A stretch of 50,219 nucleotides of DNA from Candidatus Falkowbacteria bacterium RIFOXYD12_FULL_34_57 (GCA_001780285.1 MFGN01000009.1:1-50219); one strand, 5' to 3'. Positions 13,162 to 22,083 are shown, numbered from the stretch's first letter. Notes: a model not told the origin generated them from the letters alone. Numbers and translations: made by a program.

Positions 13162-13398
13162 TTATAATATTTTTATCCAGAATTTATAGCATATTCCTTG
13201 AATTTTTTCTTTTTCATTATTTTCTATTGTCCATAATGAAAAAAAAGTCACAAGAAAAATAAGTAAACAAGGAATAATAATCAGTATTGGTGTTGAACCA
13301 TAAAAAGGCGTAAATGTTAAACCAAACCACATTGATAATAAAAGTAATATTTTGATTTTGCAATGCAAATTTTCCAGTTTCTCAGATAATTTGTCCAT
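13162..13398 (-). CDS. Small membrane protein
   Basis: Two hydrophobic segments; same strand and tight spacing as neighbours. Confidence 0.55.
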   Translation of the reverse strand: MDKLSEKLENLHCKIKILLLLSMWFGLTFTPFYGSTPILIIIPCLLIFLVTFFSLWTIENNEKEKIQGICYKFWIKIL

Positions 13399-13460
13399 TA
13401 TTTTTCCTTAATGTTAAGGTTCAATTATTAGTTGTTAGATATTAGCATAATTTTAAAGTA

Positions 13461-14126
13461 ATGTCAAGCGTAAAAAAAGAAAAATTTAAAGCTGTAATAT
13501 TTGATATGGACGGAGTTTTAATTGATTCAGAATTAATATGGTTTCAGAAATATCATCAACTTTTAGCTTTGTTAGCTCCTAGTCTTTCGATATCTGTTCA
13601 TAAAAATTTACTAGGAAGAAGTATTGAAGGTATTTATGACTATCTTTATGATAATTATGAAGGGGGTTTAAAAATTAAAAATAAGAGAAAATTTTTTAAA
13701 GAATATGAAAATTTTGGCATAAGTTATATCTATAATTGCACTAATTTACTTTTTAACGCCGATCAAGTTTTAGCTGAATTAAAAAAATGTATTCCTTTAG
13801 CGCTTGCTTCTTCATCTCCCTGGACATGGATTAATCAAAGTCTAGAGTTGCATAATTTGCAAAAATATTTTAAAGTTGTTGTATCGGGACAAGATTTAAA
13901 AAAAGCAAAACCTAATCCAGATATTTATTTAAAGACAGCTAAAGAATTAAATTGTAATCCGGAAGATTGTTTAGTAATTGAAGATTCTGTTGCTGGAGTA
14001 GAGGCAGGAAAAAATGCTAAGATGCAGGTATTAGGACTTAGAAACGGATTTAATCATGATCAAAATTTAGAAAAAGCAGATAAAATAATTAATCACTTAA
14101 AAGAAATTATAAAAGTAGTGTGTTAA
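13461..14126 (+). CDS. HAD superfamily hydrolase, beta-phosphoglucomutase-like
   Basis: AVIFDMDGVLIDSE, LALASSS, KPNPDIYLKTAKELN, CLVIEDSVAGVEAG. Confidence 0.9.
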   Translation: MSSVKKEKFKAVIFDMDGVLIDSELIWFQKYHQLLALLAPSLSISVHKNLLGRSIEGIYDYLYDNYEGGLKIKNKRKFFKEYENFGISYIYNCTNLLFNADQVLAELKKCIPLALASSSPWTWINQSLELHNLQKYFKVVVSGQDLKKAKPNPDIYLKTAKELNCNPEDCLVIEDSVAGVEAGKNAKMQVLGLRNGFNHDQNLEKADKIINHLKEIIKVVC

Positions 14127-14159
14127 CATGTTAAAATATTAATATGTTAAAATAAAAAA

Positions 14160-15122
14160 ATGTCTAATAAAAAAATAGTAACAATCGGAGGGGGGTCAGG
14201 ACAGTTTGCTCTTCTTTCCGGACTTCGTGATTTAGAAAGAATTGATATTACCGCTATTGTCTCTATGGTGGATAGTGGAGGCAGTACCGGGCGTCTTCGG
14301 GATGAGCTGGGGGTTTTACCCCCGGGGGATATTTTAAAGTGTGTTTTAGCTTTGTCTGAAGATAGAACTGCGGCTCGAGAAATTCTACAAAAAAGATTTA
14401 AAGAAAATAGTAAATTATCAGGACACAGCGTCGGCAACATGCTGCTTACAATGCTGACTCAGTATACCGGAGATTTTGCAAAAGGAGTGGAGGCCTTGGG
14501 TGATATTTTGAGCGCGCGAGGCAAGGTGCTGCCGGTCACAACCGATAAAGCCACACTGGTTGCAGAATTAACCGATGGGAGCCGGCTTTATGGCGAGGCG
14601 GCAATTGATGTACCTCGCGGAGAAGTGCGGGAAAAAATACAAAAAACTTTTTTGGTTCCGCATCATAGCGACCGAATCCGCGTTCACCCGCCAGTAATTG
14701 AAGCCATAGAAATGGCCGATTATATTATTATTGGTCCCGGAGACCTGTATACCAGCATTGTTCCCAATCTTTTAGTTCAAAAAGTTGCCGAAACCATCAG
14801 GAGATCAGACGCTCAGATTTTATTTATAGTTAATGTAATGACAAAGTTTGGAGAGACGGATAATTTTACCGGAAAAGACTTTATTTTAAATTTAGAGAGT
14901 TTTATTAATAGAAAAGTAGATACGGCCATTTTTAATTCCGCTGTTCCCCAAGAAGATATTTTAAGGGAATATAAAAAACAAAAAGCTAGCTTGGTGGAAG
15001 TAGACATGGAAGATAATTGGGGGGGGAGGAAAATAATAAAAGAAGACATACTTAATTCCGGAGATATATTGCGCCATGACAGCCAAAAGCTCGCAGAGGT
15101 GATTGATTTATTAATAGTTTAG
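14160..15122 (+). CDS. yvcK: YvcK-family UDP-GlcNAc-binding protein / CofD-like
   Basis: KIVTIGGGSGQFALLSGLRD, VSMVDSGGSTGRLRDELGVLPPGDILKC, SVGNMLL. Confidence 0.92.
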   Translation: MSNKKIVTIGGGSGQFALLSGLRDLERIDITAIVSMVDSGGSTGRLRDELGVLPPGDILKCVLALSEDRTAAREILQKRFKENSKLSGHSVGNMLLTMLTQYTGDFAKGVEALGDILSARGKVLPVTTDKATLVAELTDGSRLYGEAAIDVPRGEVREKIQKTFLVPHHSDRIRVHPPVIEAIEMADYIIIGPGDLYTSIVPNLLVQKVAETIRRSDAQILFIVNVMTKFGETDNFTGKDFILNLESFINRKVDTAIFNSAVPQEDILREYKKQKASLVEVDMEDNWGGRKIIKEDILNSGDILRHDSQKLAEVIDLLIV

Positions 15123-15124
15123 CT

Positions 15125-15730
15125 ATGTTAATTGTTTTTGATTTAGATCACACATTATTTGACGCTTTAAAATTTAAAGATGCCTTGGCTGAGTGTTTTA
15201 CTTTTAAAGAAGGCGGGTTTATAAAAAGTTATCGTAAATATTTTGGAAAATTTAAAGAGAATTTTAATCCCTATAAACATGTTAGTTATCTAATTTCTGA
15301 AGGCAAAATTGATTCAGGAAACGGACAGAAAATTAAAATTCAGATTATTAATTTATTAAAAAGAGCGGATAATTTTGTCTTTAGCGGAGCAGAAAGTATC
15401 TTAGAAAATTTAAAGGAAGGTGATAGAGAATTGGTTTTACTTACTTTTGGAGATATTGTTTGGCAAAAAATGAAGATAAAAAATTTAGCTATAAAAAATT
15501 ATTTCAATCGTATAATAATAACCGACAAATCTAAAATTACCGCCCTGGATGCCTATAAAAATTATTCAGGCAGAAAGATTATGATTAATGATAATGCGCA
15601 AGAAAATAAGGCATTAAAAAAAGAATTGCCGGACTGGGAAATTTATTTAGTAGATGGTCCGTACGCAGATGTGGTTGAACATGGCTTTAAGAAATATACC
15701 TTAAAACAAGTTTTGAAACATTTAATTTAA
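15125..15730 (+). CDS. HAD family hydrolase
   Basis: MLIVFDLDHTLFDA; LVLLTFGD; IMINDNAQENKALK. Confidence 0.8.
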   Translation: MLIVFDLDHTLFDALKFKDALAECFTFKEGGFIKSYRKYFGKFKENFNPYKHVSYLISEGKIDSGNGQKIKIQIINLLKRADNFVFSGAESILENLKEGDRELVLLTFGDIVWQKMKIKNLAIKNYFNRIIITDKSKITALDAYKNYSGRKIMINDNAQENKALKKELPDWEIYLVDGPYADVVEHGFKKYTLKQVLKHLI

Positions 15731-15739
15731 TTTTCCCCG

Positions 15740-15860
15740 TGTCATTCTAAACCTTCCTCCCAAGACGGACAAGGATTCAGAATCCATATAGTAAGACATA
15801 TTGAACATGTCATGGATATTGAATCCCTCCAATCCGGCGGGCAGGCAAGTTCGGGATGAC
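15740..15860. repeat. Imperfect palindromic intergenic repeat (GTCATTC...GGATGAC family)
   Basis: TGTCATTCTAAACC...CCTCCCAAGACGGAC...GGATTCAGAATCC...ATTGAATCCCTCC...GTTCGGGATGAC. Confidence 0.6.
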
Positions 15861-15878
15861 GGTGGGTAGAGATAAAAA

Positions 15879-16559
15879 ATGCAAGCAGTAATCCTTGCGG
15901 CCGGAATAGGCACTAGATTGCGTCCTCTAACCTTTCATGTGCCAAAGCCCATGATCCGCGTGGCTGGAAAAAATTTAATAGAACATAATTTGGATATCTT
16001 GCCGCAAGAGATAGATGAGTTAATTTTGGTTATTGGATATTTGGGAGAACAGATTATCAATCATTTTGGTAATGATTATCAAGGTAAAAAGATAATTTAC
16101 ATTAAACAAAAGAATTTAAACGGCACAGGGGGCGCATTGCACGCTTGTCGGGAAGTTTTACGCGATAGATTTTTAGTGATGATGGGCGACGATTTGTATG
16201 GCAAAGATGATATTGGCAGATGTTTGCAGCATGAGCAGTGCATGCTTACCAAAGAAATAAGCGGCAAGTTTTCCGGAGGAAGAATTATATTGGATACACA
16301 CGGTCACTTGAAAGATATTATAGAAGGGACCCATAATAAAAGTTCTAGTTTGGTGAATGTTGGTTTATATGTTTTGTCTTTGAAATTTTTTGATTATGAT
16401 TTAGTGCAAATTCCAGACAAAAATGAATATGGACTTCCACAGACTTTAGTTAGAGTTGCTCAAGATTATCCAGTTAAAATTGAAAAGGCTGATTTTTGGA
16501 TGCAGGTGGGAGATATGGACCAGTTAAAGAGAGTGGAAAAGATATTAATTAAATCATAA
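15879..16559 (+). CDS. Sugar-phosphate nucleotidyltransferase (RmlA/GlmU-like)
   Basis: MQAVILAAGIGTRLRPLTFHVPKPMIRVAGKNLIEHNLD; GTGGALHACREVL; MMGDDLYG. Confidence 0.92.
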   Translation: MQAVILAAGIGTRLRPLTFHVPKPMIRVAGKNLIEHNLDILPQEIDELILVIGYLGEQIINHFGNDYQGKKIIYIKQKNLNGTGGALHACREVLRDRFLVMMGDDLYGKDDIGRCLQHEQCMLTKEISGKFSGGRIILDTHGHLKDIIEGTHNKSSSLVNVGLYVLSLKFFDYDLVQIPDKNEYGLPQTLVRVAQDYPVKIEKADFWMQVGDMDQLKRVEKILIKS

Positions 16560-16624
16560 AATAAATAAGGAGGTATATTATTAAGAGTTAGGGTATTATT
16601 AGCATTTTTAAAAGGAGAGATAAA

Positions 16625-16798
16625 ATGCAGCCAGAATACACCATGGATCCCAAAAAAATAGAAGAAGAATTAAAAGATATGGAGCACCCAAATTCTACCG
16701 CCTTGCATTATTATGTGTATGAGCCGCACAGATTGATTCAAAAAATAATAGATCATATCAAAAATTGTGATAAATGTCAGGCAAAAATAAAAGAATAA
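16625..16798 (+). CDS. Small hypothetical protein (57 aa), absent from supplied track because it is below 60 aa
   Basis: AAAAGGAGAGATAAA upstream of ATG; translation MQPEYTMDPKKIEEELKDMEHPNSTALHYYVYEPHRLIQKIIDHIKNCDKCQAKIKE. Confidence 0.65.
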   Translation: MQPEYTMDPKKIEEELKDMEHPNSTALHYYVYEPHRLIQKIIDHIKNCDKCQAKIKE

Positions 16799-16849
16799 AT
16801 ATAAAAAAGAGGCCATGAAAAAGTCTCTTTTTCTTTATTTTTTTACGGC

Positions 16850-16878
16850 TTGACAATATTATAGATTATTGTTAAGCT
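16850..16878 (+). promoter_or_regulatory. Sigma70-like promoter for ncRNA/leader candidate
   Basis: TTGACA (16850-16855), 17 nt spacer, TAAGCT (16873-16878). Confidence 0.55.
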
Positions 16879-16884
16879 AATCCA

Positions 16885-17040
16885 TCAAGCAATTGATGTG
16901 TACATTTTTATTTAGTGTTTATTTTAATCGGAAGACAATAACACGAGTTTGTTATTTTTCGGTTTAATCCTGTTTTTACAGGAAAATAAGCTTTCTTGCT
17001 GCACTAAGGCAGTTCAAGTAGGGCGTTTTTTTAATGCAAA
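16885..17040 (+). ncRNA. Structured ncRNA or leader candidate (unknown class)
   Basis: Series of hairpins: CATCAA-gcaa-TTGATG; AATCGGAAgacAATAACA...TGTTATTtTTCGGTT; CCTG-ttttta-CAGG; CTTGCTGC-actaag-GCAGttCAAG; then GGGCGTTTTTTT; upstream promoter. Confidence 0.45.
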
Positions 17041-17071
17041 AATTTTTATAAAAGTTTATATATTTAATAAA

Positions 17072-17107
17072 AATTCCTACTAAAGTTCTTAGTGGGAGTT
17101 TTTTTGT
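17072..17107 (+). terminator. Intrinsic terminator
   Basis: TCCTACTAA-agttc-TTAGTGGGA followed by T8 run. Confidence 0.65.
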
Positions 17108-17154
17108 ACTTTGAAAATTTATAAATATAACCCTTAAAAAAAGGAGAATTGGAA

Positions 17155-17973
17155 ATGGAAGAAATTATTGCCAGGTTTTGGTTGTTTTGGCCGCAGATTA
17201 TGGTATTGAGCTGTATTGCTGTTTTGGTGTTTTTGTTTTTTAAATTAATAATTTGGAAGATTGGGAAGGATAATCTTGAAAGCGCAGAGTGGTTTAATAA
17301 CAACAAGAAAAAATCGTTGGTGTTGTATTTTGTTTTTTTATTTTTGTGGGCGCCCATTTTTGAAGAATTAATATTTAGAATGCCTTTAATTATATTTTTT
17401 GATTCTTTATCTAATGTTTCTTGGATATTTATTATACTATCAAGTATTTTATTTGCCTTAATGCATAACAAAAATTCAAAAGTATTTTTTATTGCTAATA
17501 AAAAAAATAAATTGTATAAAAAACACAATCTAAATACGAATTTTGAAGAAATAGAAAAAAATTTAGATAATGATGAAAAGAAAGAAATAAAACATCAAAA
17601 ATATTTTATTTTATTAGCTACATTTATTTTAGGTATTGTTGCCGGTTGTGTGGGTATTAAATATCAATCTTTATATTATACTTCTTTTGCTCATTTTGCC
17701 TGGAATTTTTTTGTGGGAACAGGCTTGTTGCAGTTAATATTGATTTTTATTATTTTCGGGCCGATTTTCCTGTATCAATTTATTTCCGATAAGTGGACGA
17801 GTTATAAATTCAAAAAGAAGTTAAAAAAAAGAACAGCAGAAATCGAGGCAATTAATAAAAATAAAGAATCTTTTAAGGATGTATTAGGAATACGTTCTAT
17901 CGGTCCCATGAGTTATAGAAACATGGCCGAGTTAGAGTTGGTGAAAGAAGACGGAAAAATTAATGAAAAATAA
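17155..17973 (+). CDS. CPBP family intramembrane metalloprotease-like protein
   Basis: EELIFR (EExxxR), FALMH (FxxxH), HFAWN (HxxxN) in transmembrane context; AAAGGAG upstream. Confidence 0.8.
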   Translation: MEEIIARFWLFWPQIMVLSCIAVLVFLFFKLIIWKIGKDNLESAEWFNNNKKKSLVLYFVFLFLWAPIFEELIFRMPLIIFFDSLSNVSWIFIILSSILFALMHNKNSKVFFIANKKNKLYKKHNLNTNFEEIEKNLDNDEKKEIKHQKYFILLATFILGIVAGCVGIKYQSLYYTSFAHFAWNFFVGTGLLQLILIFIIFGPIFLYQFISDKWTSYKFKKKLKKRTAEIEAINKNKESFKDVLGIRSIGPMSYRNMAELELVKEDGKINEK

Positions 17974-18009
17974 TTGATTAATTTCTACAATAAAAAAGGA
18001 GAAAAGAAA

Positions 18010-18957
18010 ATGTCGGACGAAGAAAAAAAATATGAAGAGATAAGGAAAGAAAGTGAGGAATTTGGCGCTAATGGCGGGTTTGAATTGAAAATTGGTAATG
18101 ATGATGTCTTTATTTTTGTGTATTCTTATGCGTTAGATGTGGCTATGGGTCTTGGTTGTATAGTGGGTATCAAAAGAAACGGAGAAAAAAGAAAATATCT
18201 AACCGCTGAAGAAGCCAATGCCGTAGTTTCTTATGTTTCTGAAAATAAAGCGTCGATTGGAGCTTGGGACGGAGACGAAGAAACCTGGTACTATGTTAAT
18301 GAATCCGGTGATAAGGTTTCTGTTTCCAAGGCGACTATGTCTAAAGTGCGGATTATGAACACTAAGGTGTTTGAGAATTCTTCGGAAGAAGTAAAGAATA
18401 CTATTATTCATAAAATGGATATGGAACATTTAGCTCTTTTATATAAGATAGAAAACGAGATTCATAAAAAAAGAGGAACTGAGAATTACGCTGGAGAACT
18501 TTTATCTATTGATCGTTTGATTTTTCCGGAACCGGGTCATTTTGCCTGTCCTAAAATGGAGATAAACGTTTATTGCCAGCGTGTTTTTATGGATTGTAAT
18601 CAGGAAAGCATCCCGGAAAAAGTCATATTTCCGATGATGAGTTTCTGCTCCAAGGAGGGTAAAATATTCATTCTGCATGGGTATTATGATACTCAATCAT
18701 ATGAAGATTTTTCCAGAATTGCGCGTAAAATGGGAATTGCTTCAGAAAAAACCCATGAAGAATATGGCGAAGAAAGCAGATTAAATATGGAAATACGTGG
18801 TGCAAAAAACAACAGAGAGCGCGAGGAAGAATATAATATTAGAGCAAGCGAAAGAAGAATGATTAAAGATAGTTTATTTTTTAATTTTGAAAGAAAAAAT
18901 CTTGACCCGGAAGTGATGGCTATCATTGAAGAAGTGATTGGTGGTATAAGAGATTAA
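18010..18957 (+). CDS. Hypothetical protein
   Basis: AAAAAGGAGAAAAGAAA directly upstream of ATG 18010; long ORF, no recognised family. Confidence 0.75.
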   Translation: MSDEEKKYEEIRKESEEFGANGGFELKIGNDDVFIFVYSYALDVAMGLGCIVGIKRNGEKRKYLTAEEANAVVSYVSENKASIGAWDGDEETWYYVNESGDKVSVSKATMSKVRIMNTKVFENSSEEVKNTIIHKMDMEHLALLYKIENEIHKKRGTENYAGELLSIDRLIFPEPGHFACPKMEINVYCQRVFMDCNQESIPEKVIFPMMSFCSKEGKIFILHGYYDTQSYEDFSRIARKMGIASEKTHEEYGEESRLNMEIRGAKNNREREEEYNIRASERRMIKDSLFFNFERKNLDPEVMAIIEEVIGGIRD

Positions 18958-18967
18958 ATTAAAATTT

Positions 18968-18994
18968 AAAGCGGATTATAATAATCCGCTTTTT
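18968..18994 (+). terminator. Intrinsic terminator
   Basis: AAAGCGGATTataATAATCCGCTTTTT. Confidence 0.8.
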
Positions 18995-19115
18995 AATTTT
19001 TGGTAAATTTGGTAGAATTATAGTAGTTGAAAGTTAAAAGTTTATAAAGTTGAAAGTTTGGAGTCCCTCCCAAGGCGGGCACAGCGCTTAGCGACATTTA
19101 TTTATAAAATTTATT

Positions 19116-20204
19116 GTGTTTATGAAAAAGGAAAAAGAACATTTAATGCTTCAGGAAATATTGGAGCAAGAACGAGTTATTAGGGATATTGTAAAAAAAT
19201 ATGTTGATTTTAATAGTGGAATTACTTATTTTGAAGAATTTAAGCATAAATTACGTGAATTGCGAAAAGTCGATCGGGTAACTTTTTTGGGTTGCGGCAC
19301 TTCTTATCATGCGGCGATTTATGGAAACTATATATTTGAAGAATTTGTTGATCTGCCTTGCGAGGTGGAATTTGCTGATGAATTTTTAAGAAGAAAGACG
19401 GTGATAGAAACGGAAACTATGTTTATTTTTTTTAGCCAATCAGGAGAAACTACGGATATAATTTCCGCAGCCAAGAAAGCCAAGGAAAGCAAATGCTTGA
19501 TAGTTGGTATTACCAATAATATAAACTCTACATTGGCGCACCTGGCTGATGTGGCAATCAACACTCTAGCCGGAAAAGAAGATGCCCTTGCCGCTACTAA
19601 AACATTTTCTTCTCAATTAATTATATTAGCACTTCTTGCCGTGTATATCGGAGGTTTAAATAGAAAACCTCCAACGATTAGCAAGAGGGCGATTGAAGAA
19701 ATAAAAGTTTTACCTGAAAAAATAAAAAATATTTTTAGTCTACAGGAAAATATTAAAAAAATAGCAGAGAAATATAAATACATTGAACAGTTAGCTGTAT
19801 TGGGGGAAAAATATCATTTCCCTATCGCCTTGGAGGGGGGGCTGAAAATAAAAGAAACATCCTACACTCATGCTGAGGGCTTTTCCGCGCATGAATTTTT
19901 GCATGGACCCAAAGCTTTGATTGAAAAAAATTTTCCGGTAATATTTTTTGCGCCCAATGATAGTGTTTATCAGGAAAATAAAAAAATTATAAAAGATCTG
20001 CAGGAAAAAGAAGCTTCTTTAATTTTAATTGCTACTAAAGGAAATAAAGATTTTAAATTTAAAGATATTTTATATATTCCGGAATCCTTAGAGATTTTTA
20101 ATCCAATTCTTTCTGTAATTATTTTGCAGTTTTTTGCTTATTTTTTAGCTTTGGAAAAGAGGATGGATATGGATAAACCCAGAAATTTGAGTAAATTTAT
20201 ATAA
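19116..20204 (+). CDS. SIS-domain protein: GlmS isomerase-domain paralogue lacking the glutaminase domain
   Basis: FLGCGTSYHAAIYGNYIFEE, FSQSGETTDIISAA, TKTFSSQ, EISYTHAEGF-like ETSYTHAEGFSAHEFLHGPKALIE, C-terminal DKPRNLSKFI. Confidence 0.9.
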   Translation: MFMKKEKEHLMLQEILEQERVIRDIVKKYVDFNSGITYFEEFKHKLRELRKVDRVTFLGCGTSYHAAIYGNYIFEEFVDLPCEVEFADEFLRRKTVIETETMFIFFSQSGETTDIISAAKKAKESKCLIVGITNNINSTLAHLADVAINTLAGKEDALAATKTFSSQLIILALLAVYIGGLNRKPPTISKRAIEEIKVLPEKIKNIFSLQENIKKIAEKYKYIEQLAVLGEKYHFPIALEGGLKIKETSYTHAEGFSAHEFLHGPKALIEKNFPVIFFAPNDSVYQENKKIIKDLQEKEASLILIATKGNKDFKFKDILYIPESLEIFNPILSVIILQFFAYFLALEKRMDMDKPRNLSKFI

Positions 20205-20208
20205 TCTA

Positions 20209-20328
20209 AAAATCTCCTCTTGAGAGGAGTACCCCGTAGGGGGGGAGGTGTGTAGAAATGGTAAATAGTAATATTCACGAAAAACACACCCCGTCTGCTC
20301 CGCAGCCACCCCTCTCAAGAGGGGATTT
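20209..20328. repeat. Imperfect inverted repeat overlapping the start of the next ORF
   Basis: AAATCTCCTCTTGAGAGG... / ...CCTCTCAAGAGGGGATTT with inner GGGGGGAGGTGTGT / ACACACCCCGTC. Confidence 0.75.
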
Positions 20329-20545
20329 ATTTAATATGGACGAAGCAGATGAACAATTAAATACAAATACTAACGGTAAAAATTTAGTTATCTATTACCG
20401 TAAATTTCGTGATTATATACGGGCGCATATTTGGCTGCAAGTTGTATTTGCTATTTTTGGTTTTTTTGCGGTTATTGCCGCTATTATTTTTTTTGGAATG
20501 ATGGCTTTGGTGTTGTTTGGTTATATCACTAAAGTATCCTCTTAG
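20258..20545 (+). CDS. Small membrane protein; start uncertain (20258 inside repeat, or 20336)
   Basis: One strong TM segment (VVFAIFGFFAVIAAIIFFGMMALVLFGY); repeat arm supplies GGAGGT Shine-Dalgarno and ATG. Confidence 0.6.
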   Translation: MVNSNIHEKHTPSAPQPPLSRGDLFNMDEADEQLNTNTNGKNLVIYYRKFRDYIRAHIWLQVVFAIFGFFAVIAAIIFFGMMALVLFGYITKVSS

Positions 20546-20569
20546 TTTTGTTGTATTTTATTAAATTAT

Positions 20570-21826
20570 ATGAAACAAATAGCTGATCTTCATATTCATT
20601 CTAAATTTTCTCGGGCTTGCTCCCGGGATTTAAGTTTGGAGAATATTAATAGAACTTGTCGCATAAAAGGAGTGCATATCATCGCTACGGGAGATTTTAC
20701 TTTTCCTAATTGGTTTTTTTCTATTAAGGAAGAGCTTGAAGAAATAGAAAAGACGGGGCTTTATAAATTAAAAACGGCGGATAATGCGGATATAAAATTT
20801 TTATTGTCGACAGAAGTGGCCCTAATCTATAAGAAAAATGGCCAGTGCCGTAGATTGCATATTATGCTTCATGCTCCCGATTTGAAAGCGGTGGAAGAAT
20901 TAAATAAATATTTAGATAAGAAGTATAATATCCGCAGCGACGGCCGGCCCATACTCGGGATGAGCGCAGAGGAGCTCGTAAAACTTTGCTTGTCTATTCA
21001 TCCAAAGTTCTTGATATATCCGGCGCATATCTGGACTCCGTGGTTTGCGGTGTTTGGTTCCAAGTCTGGCTTTGATTCTATGGAAGAATGTTTTGAAGAT
21101 TATACAAAATATATTTATGCTTATGAGACCGGACTATCAAGCGACCCGGAAATGAATTGGCGCCTGTCAGCTTTGGACCATTTAACACTTTTATCTAACT
21201 CTGACGCTCACAGCCTGCCGAATATTGCGAGAGAGGCAAATGTTTTTGATTTGGAAAACCCGGGTTATCCAGAACTTTATGAAGTGATTAAAAACAAGGA
21301 TGTTAATAAATTAAAATATACGATTGAATTTTATCCAGAGGAAGGAATGTATCATTATGACGGGCATAGATCTTGCGGGGTTTGTTTTTCCCCAAAAGAA
21401 ACCAAGAAGCATAAAGGAGTTTGTCCAAGGTGCGGCAAAGACTTAGTTATTGGGGTTGATAATCGTGTCGATGAACTTGCAGATAGAAAACTGGGGTTTA
21501 GGCTGAAAGAAGCTCCTGGATTTAAAAAATTAATTGAGCTTGATAAAATTATTGCAGAGAGTTTGGGGATTAAGAGTCGTGGAGCTAAAAAAGTACAAGA
21601 AGAATATAATCATATTATTAAAAATTTTGGAAATGAACTTGATATTTTGATGGATATACCTTTGGAAAAATTAAAAATTAATATATCGCCAAAAATTGTG
21701 GAAGGGATAAGAAGAGTGAGATCTGGAGAATTGATAATAGAACCGGGATTTGATGGACAGTATGGGAAAGTAAAAATTTTTGAAGAAGAAGAGGAAAAAA
21801 GATTTGCTCAGGCTAGTTTGTTTTAA
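20570..21826 (+). CDS. Endonuclease Q-like PHP domain protein
   Basis: IADLHIHSKFSRACSRDLSLENI, ATGDFTFPNW, YPAHIWTPWFAVFGSKSGFDS, SNSDAHS, zinc site CGVC...CPRCGKDL. Confidence 0.85.
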   Translation: MKQIADLHIHSKFSRACSRDLSLENINRTCRIKGVHIIATGDFTFPNWFFSIKEELEEIEKTGLYKLKTADNADIKFLLSTEVALIYKKNGQCRRLHIMLHAPDLKAVEELNKYLDKKYNIRSDGRPILGMSAEELVKLCLSIHPKFLIYPAHIWTPWFAVFGSKSGFDSMEECFEDYTKYIYAYETGLSSDPEMNWRLSALDHLTLLSNSDAHSLPNIAREANVFDLENPGYPELYEVIKNKDVNKLKYTIEFYPEEGMYHYDGHRSCGVCFSPKETKKHKGVCPRCGKDLVIGVDNRVDELADRKLGFRLKEAPGFKKLIELDKIIAESLGIKSRGAKKVQEEYNHIIKNFGNELDILMDIPLEKLKINISPKIVEGIRRVRSGELIIEPGFDGQYGKVKIFEEEEEKRFAQASLF

Positions 21827-21854
21827 ATTTAATTTTAAGTATCTGTATTATAGT

Positions 21855-21958
21855 TGTGTTATTCTGAACTTAATTAAAAATCAGCGAGGCTTTAAAAGTT
21901 TGTTGTTATATGGATTTTGAATTCCTCCTGGGGCGGACACAAGCAGGTTTAGAATTAT
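21855..21958. repeat. Degenerate palindromic intergenic repeat (GTYATTCTGAAC...GAATT family)
   Basis: GTGTTATTCTGAACTT...TGGATTTTGAATTCCTCCTGGGGCGGACACAAGC...TTTAGAATTAT. Confidence 0.4.
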
Positions 21959-21991
21959 AAAAAAATAAAAAATTTTTTAAAAATAAAGAAT

Positions 21992-22024
21992 AAAAAATCA
22001 CCAATAATTTTTGGTGATTTTTTA
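21992..22024 (+). terminator. Intrinsic terminator
   Basis: AAAAAATCACCA-ataattt-TTGGTGATTTTTT. Confidence 0.7.
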
Positions 22025-22083
22025 TATAAATTTAATTGCTAATATTAAATAATTTTTTGTTTTAATTTTTTTCTTAGCAGGTC

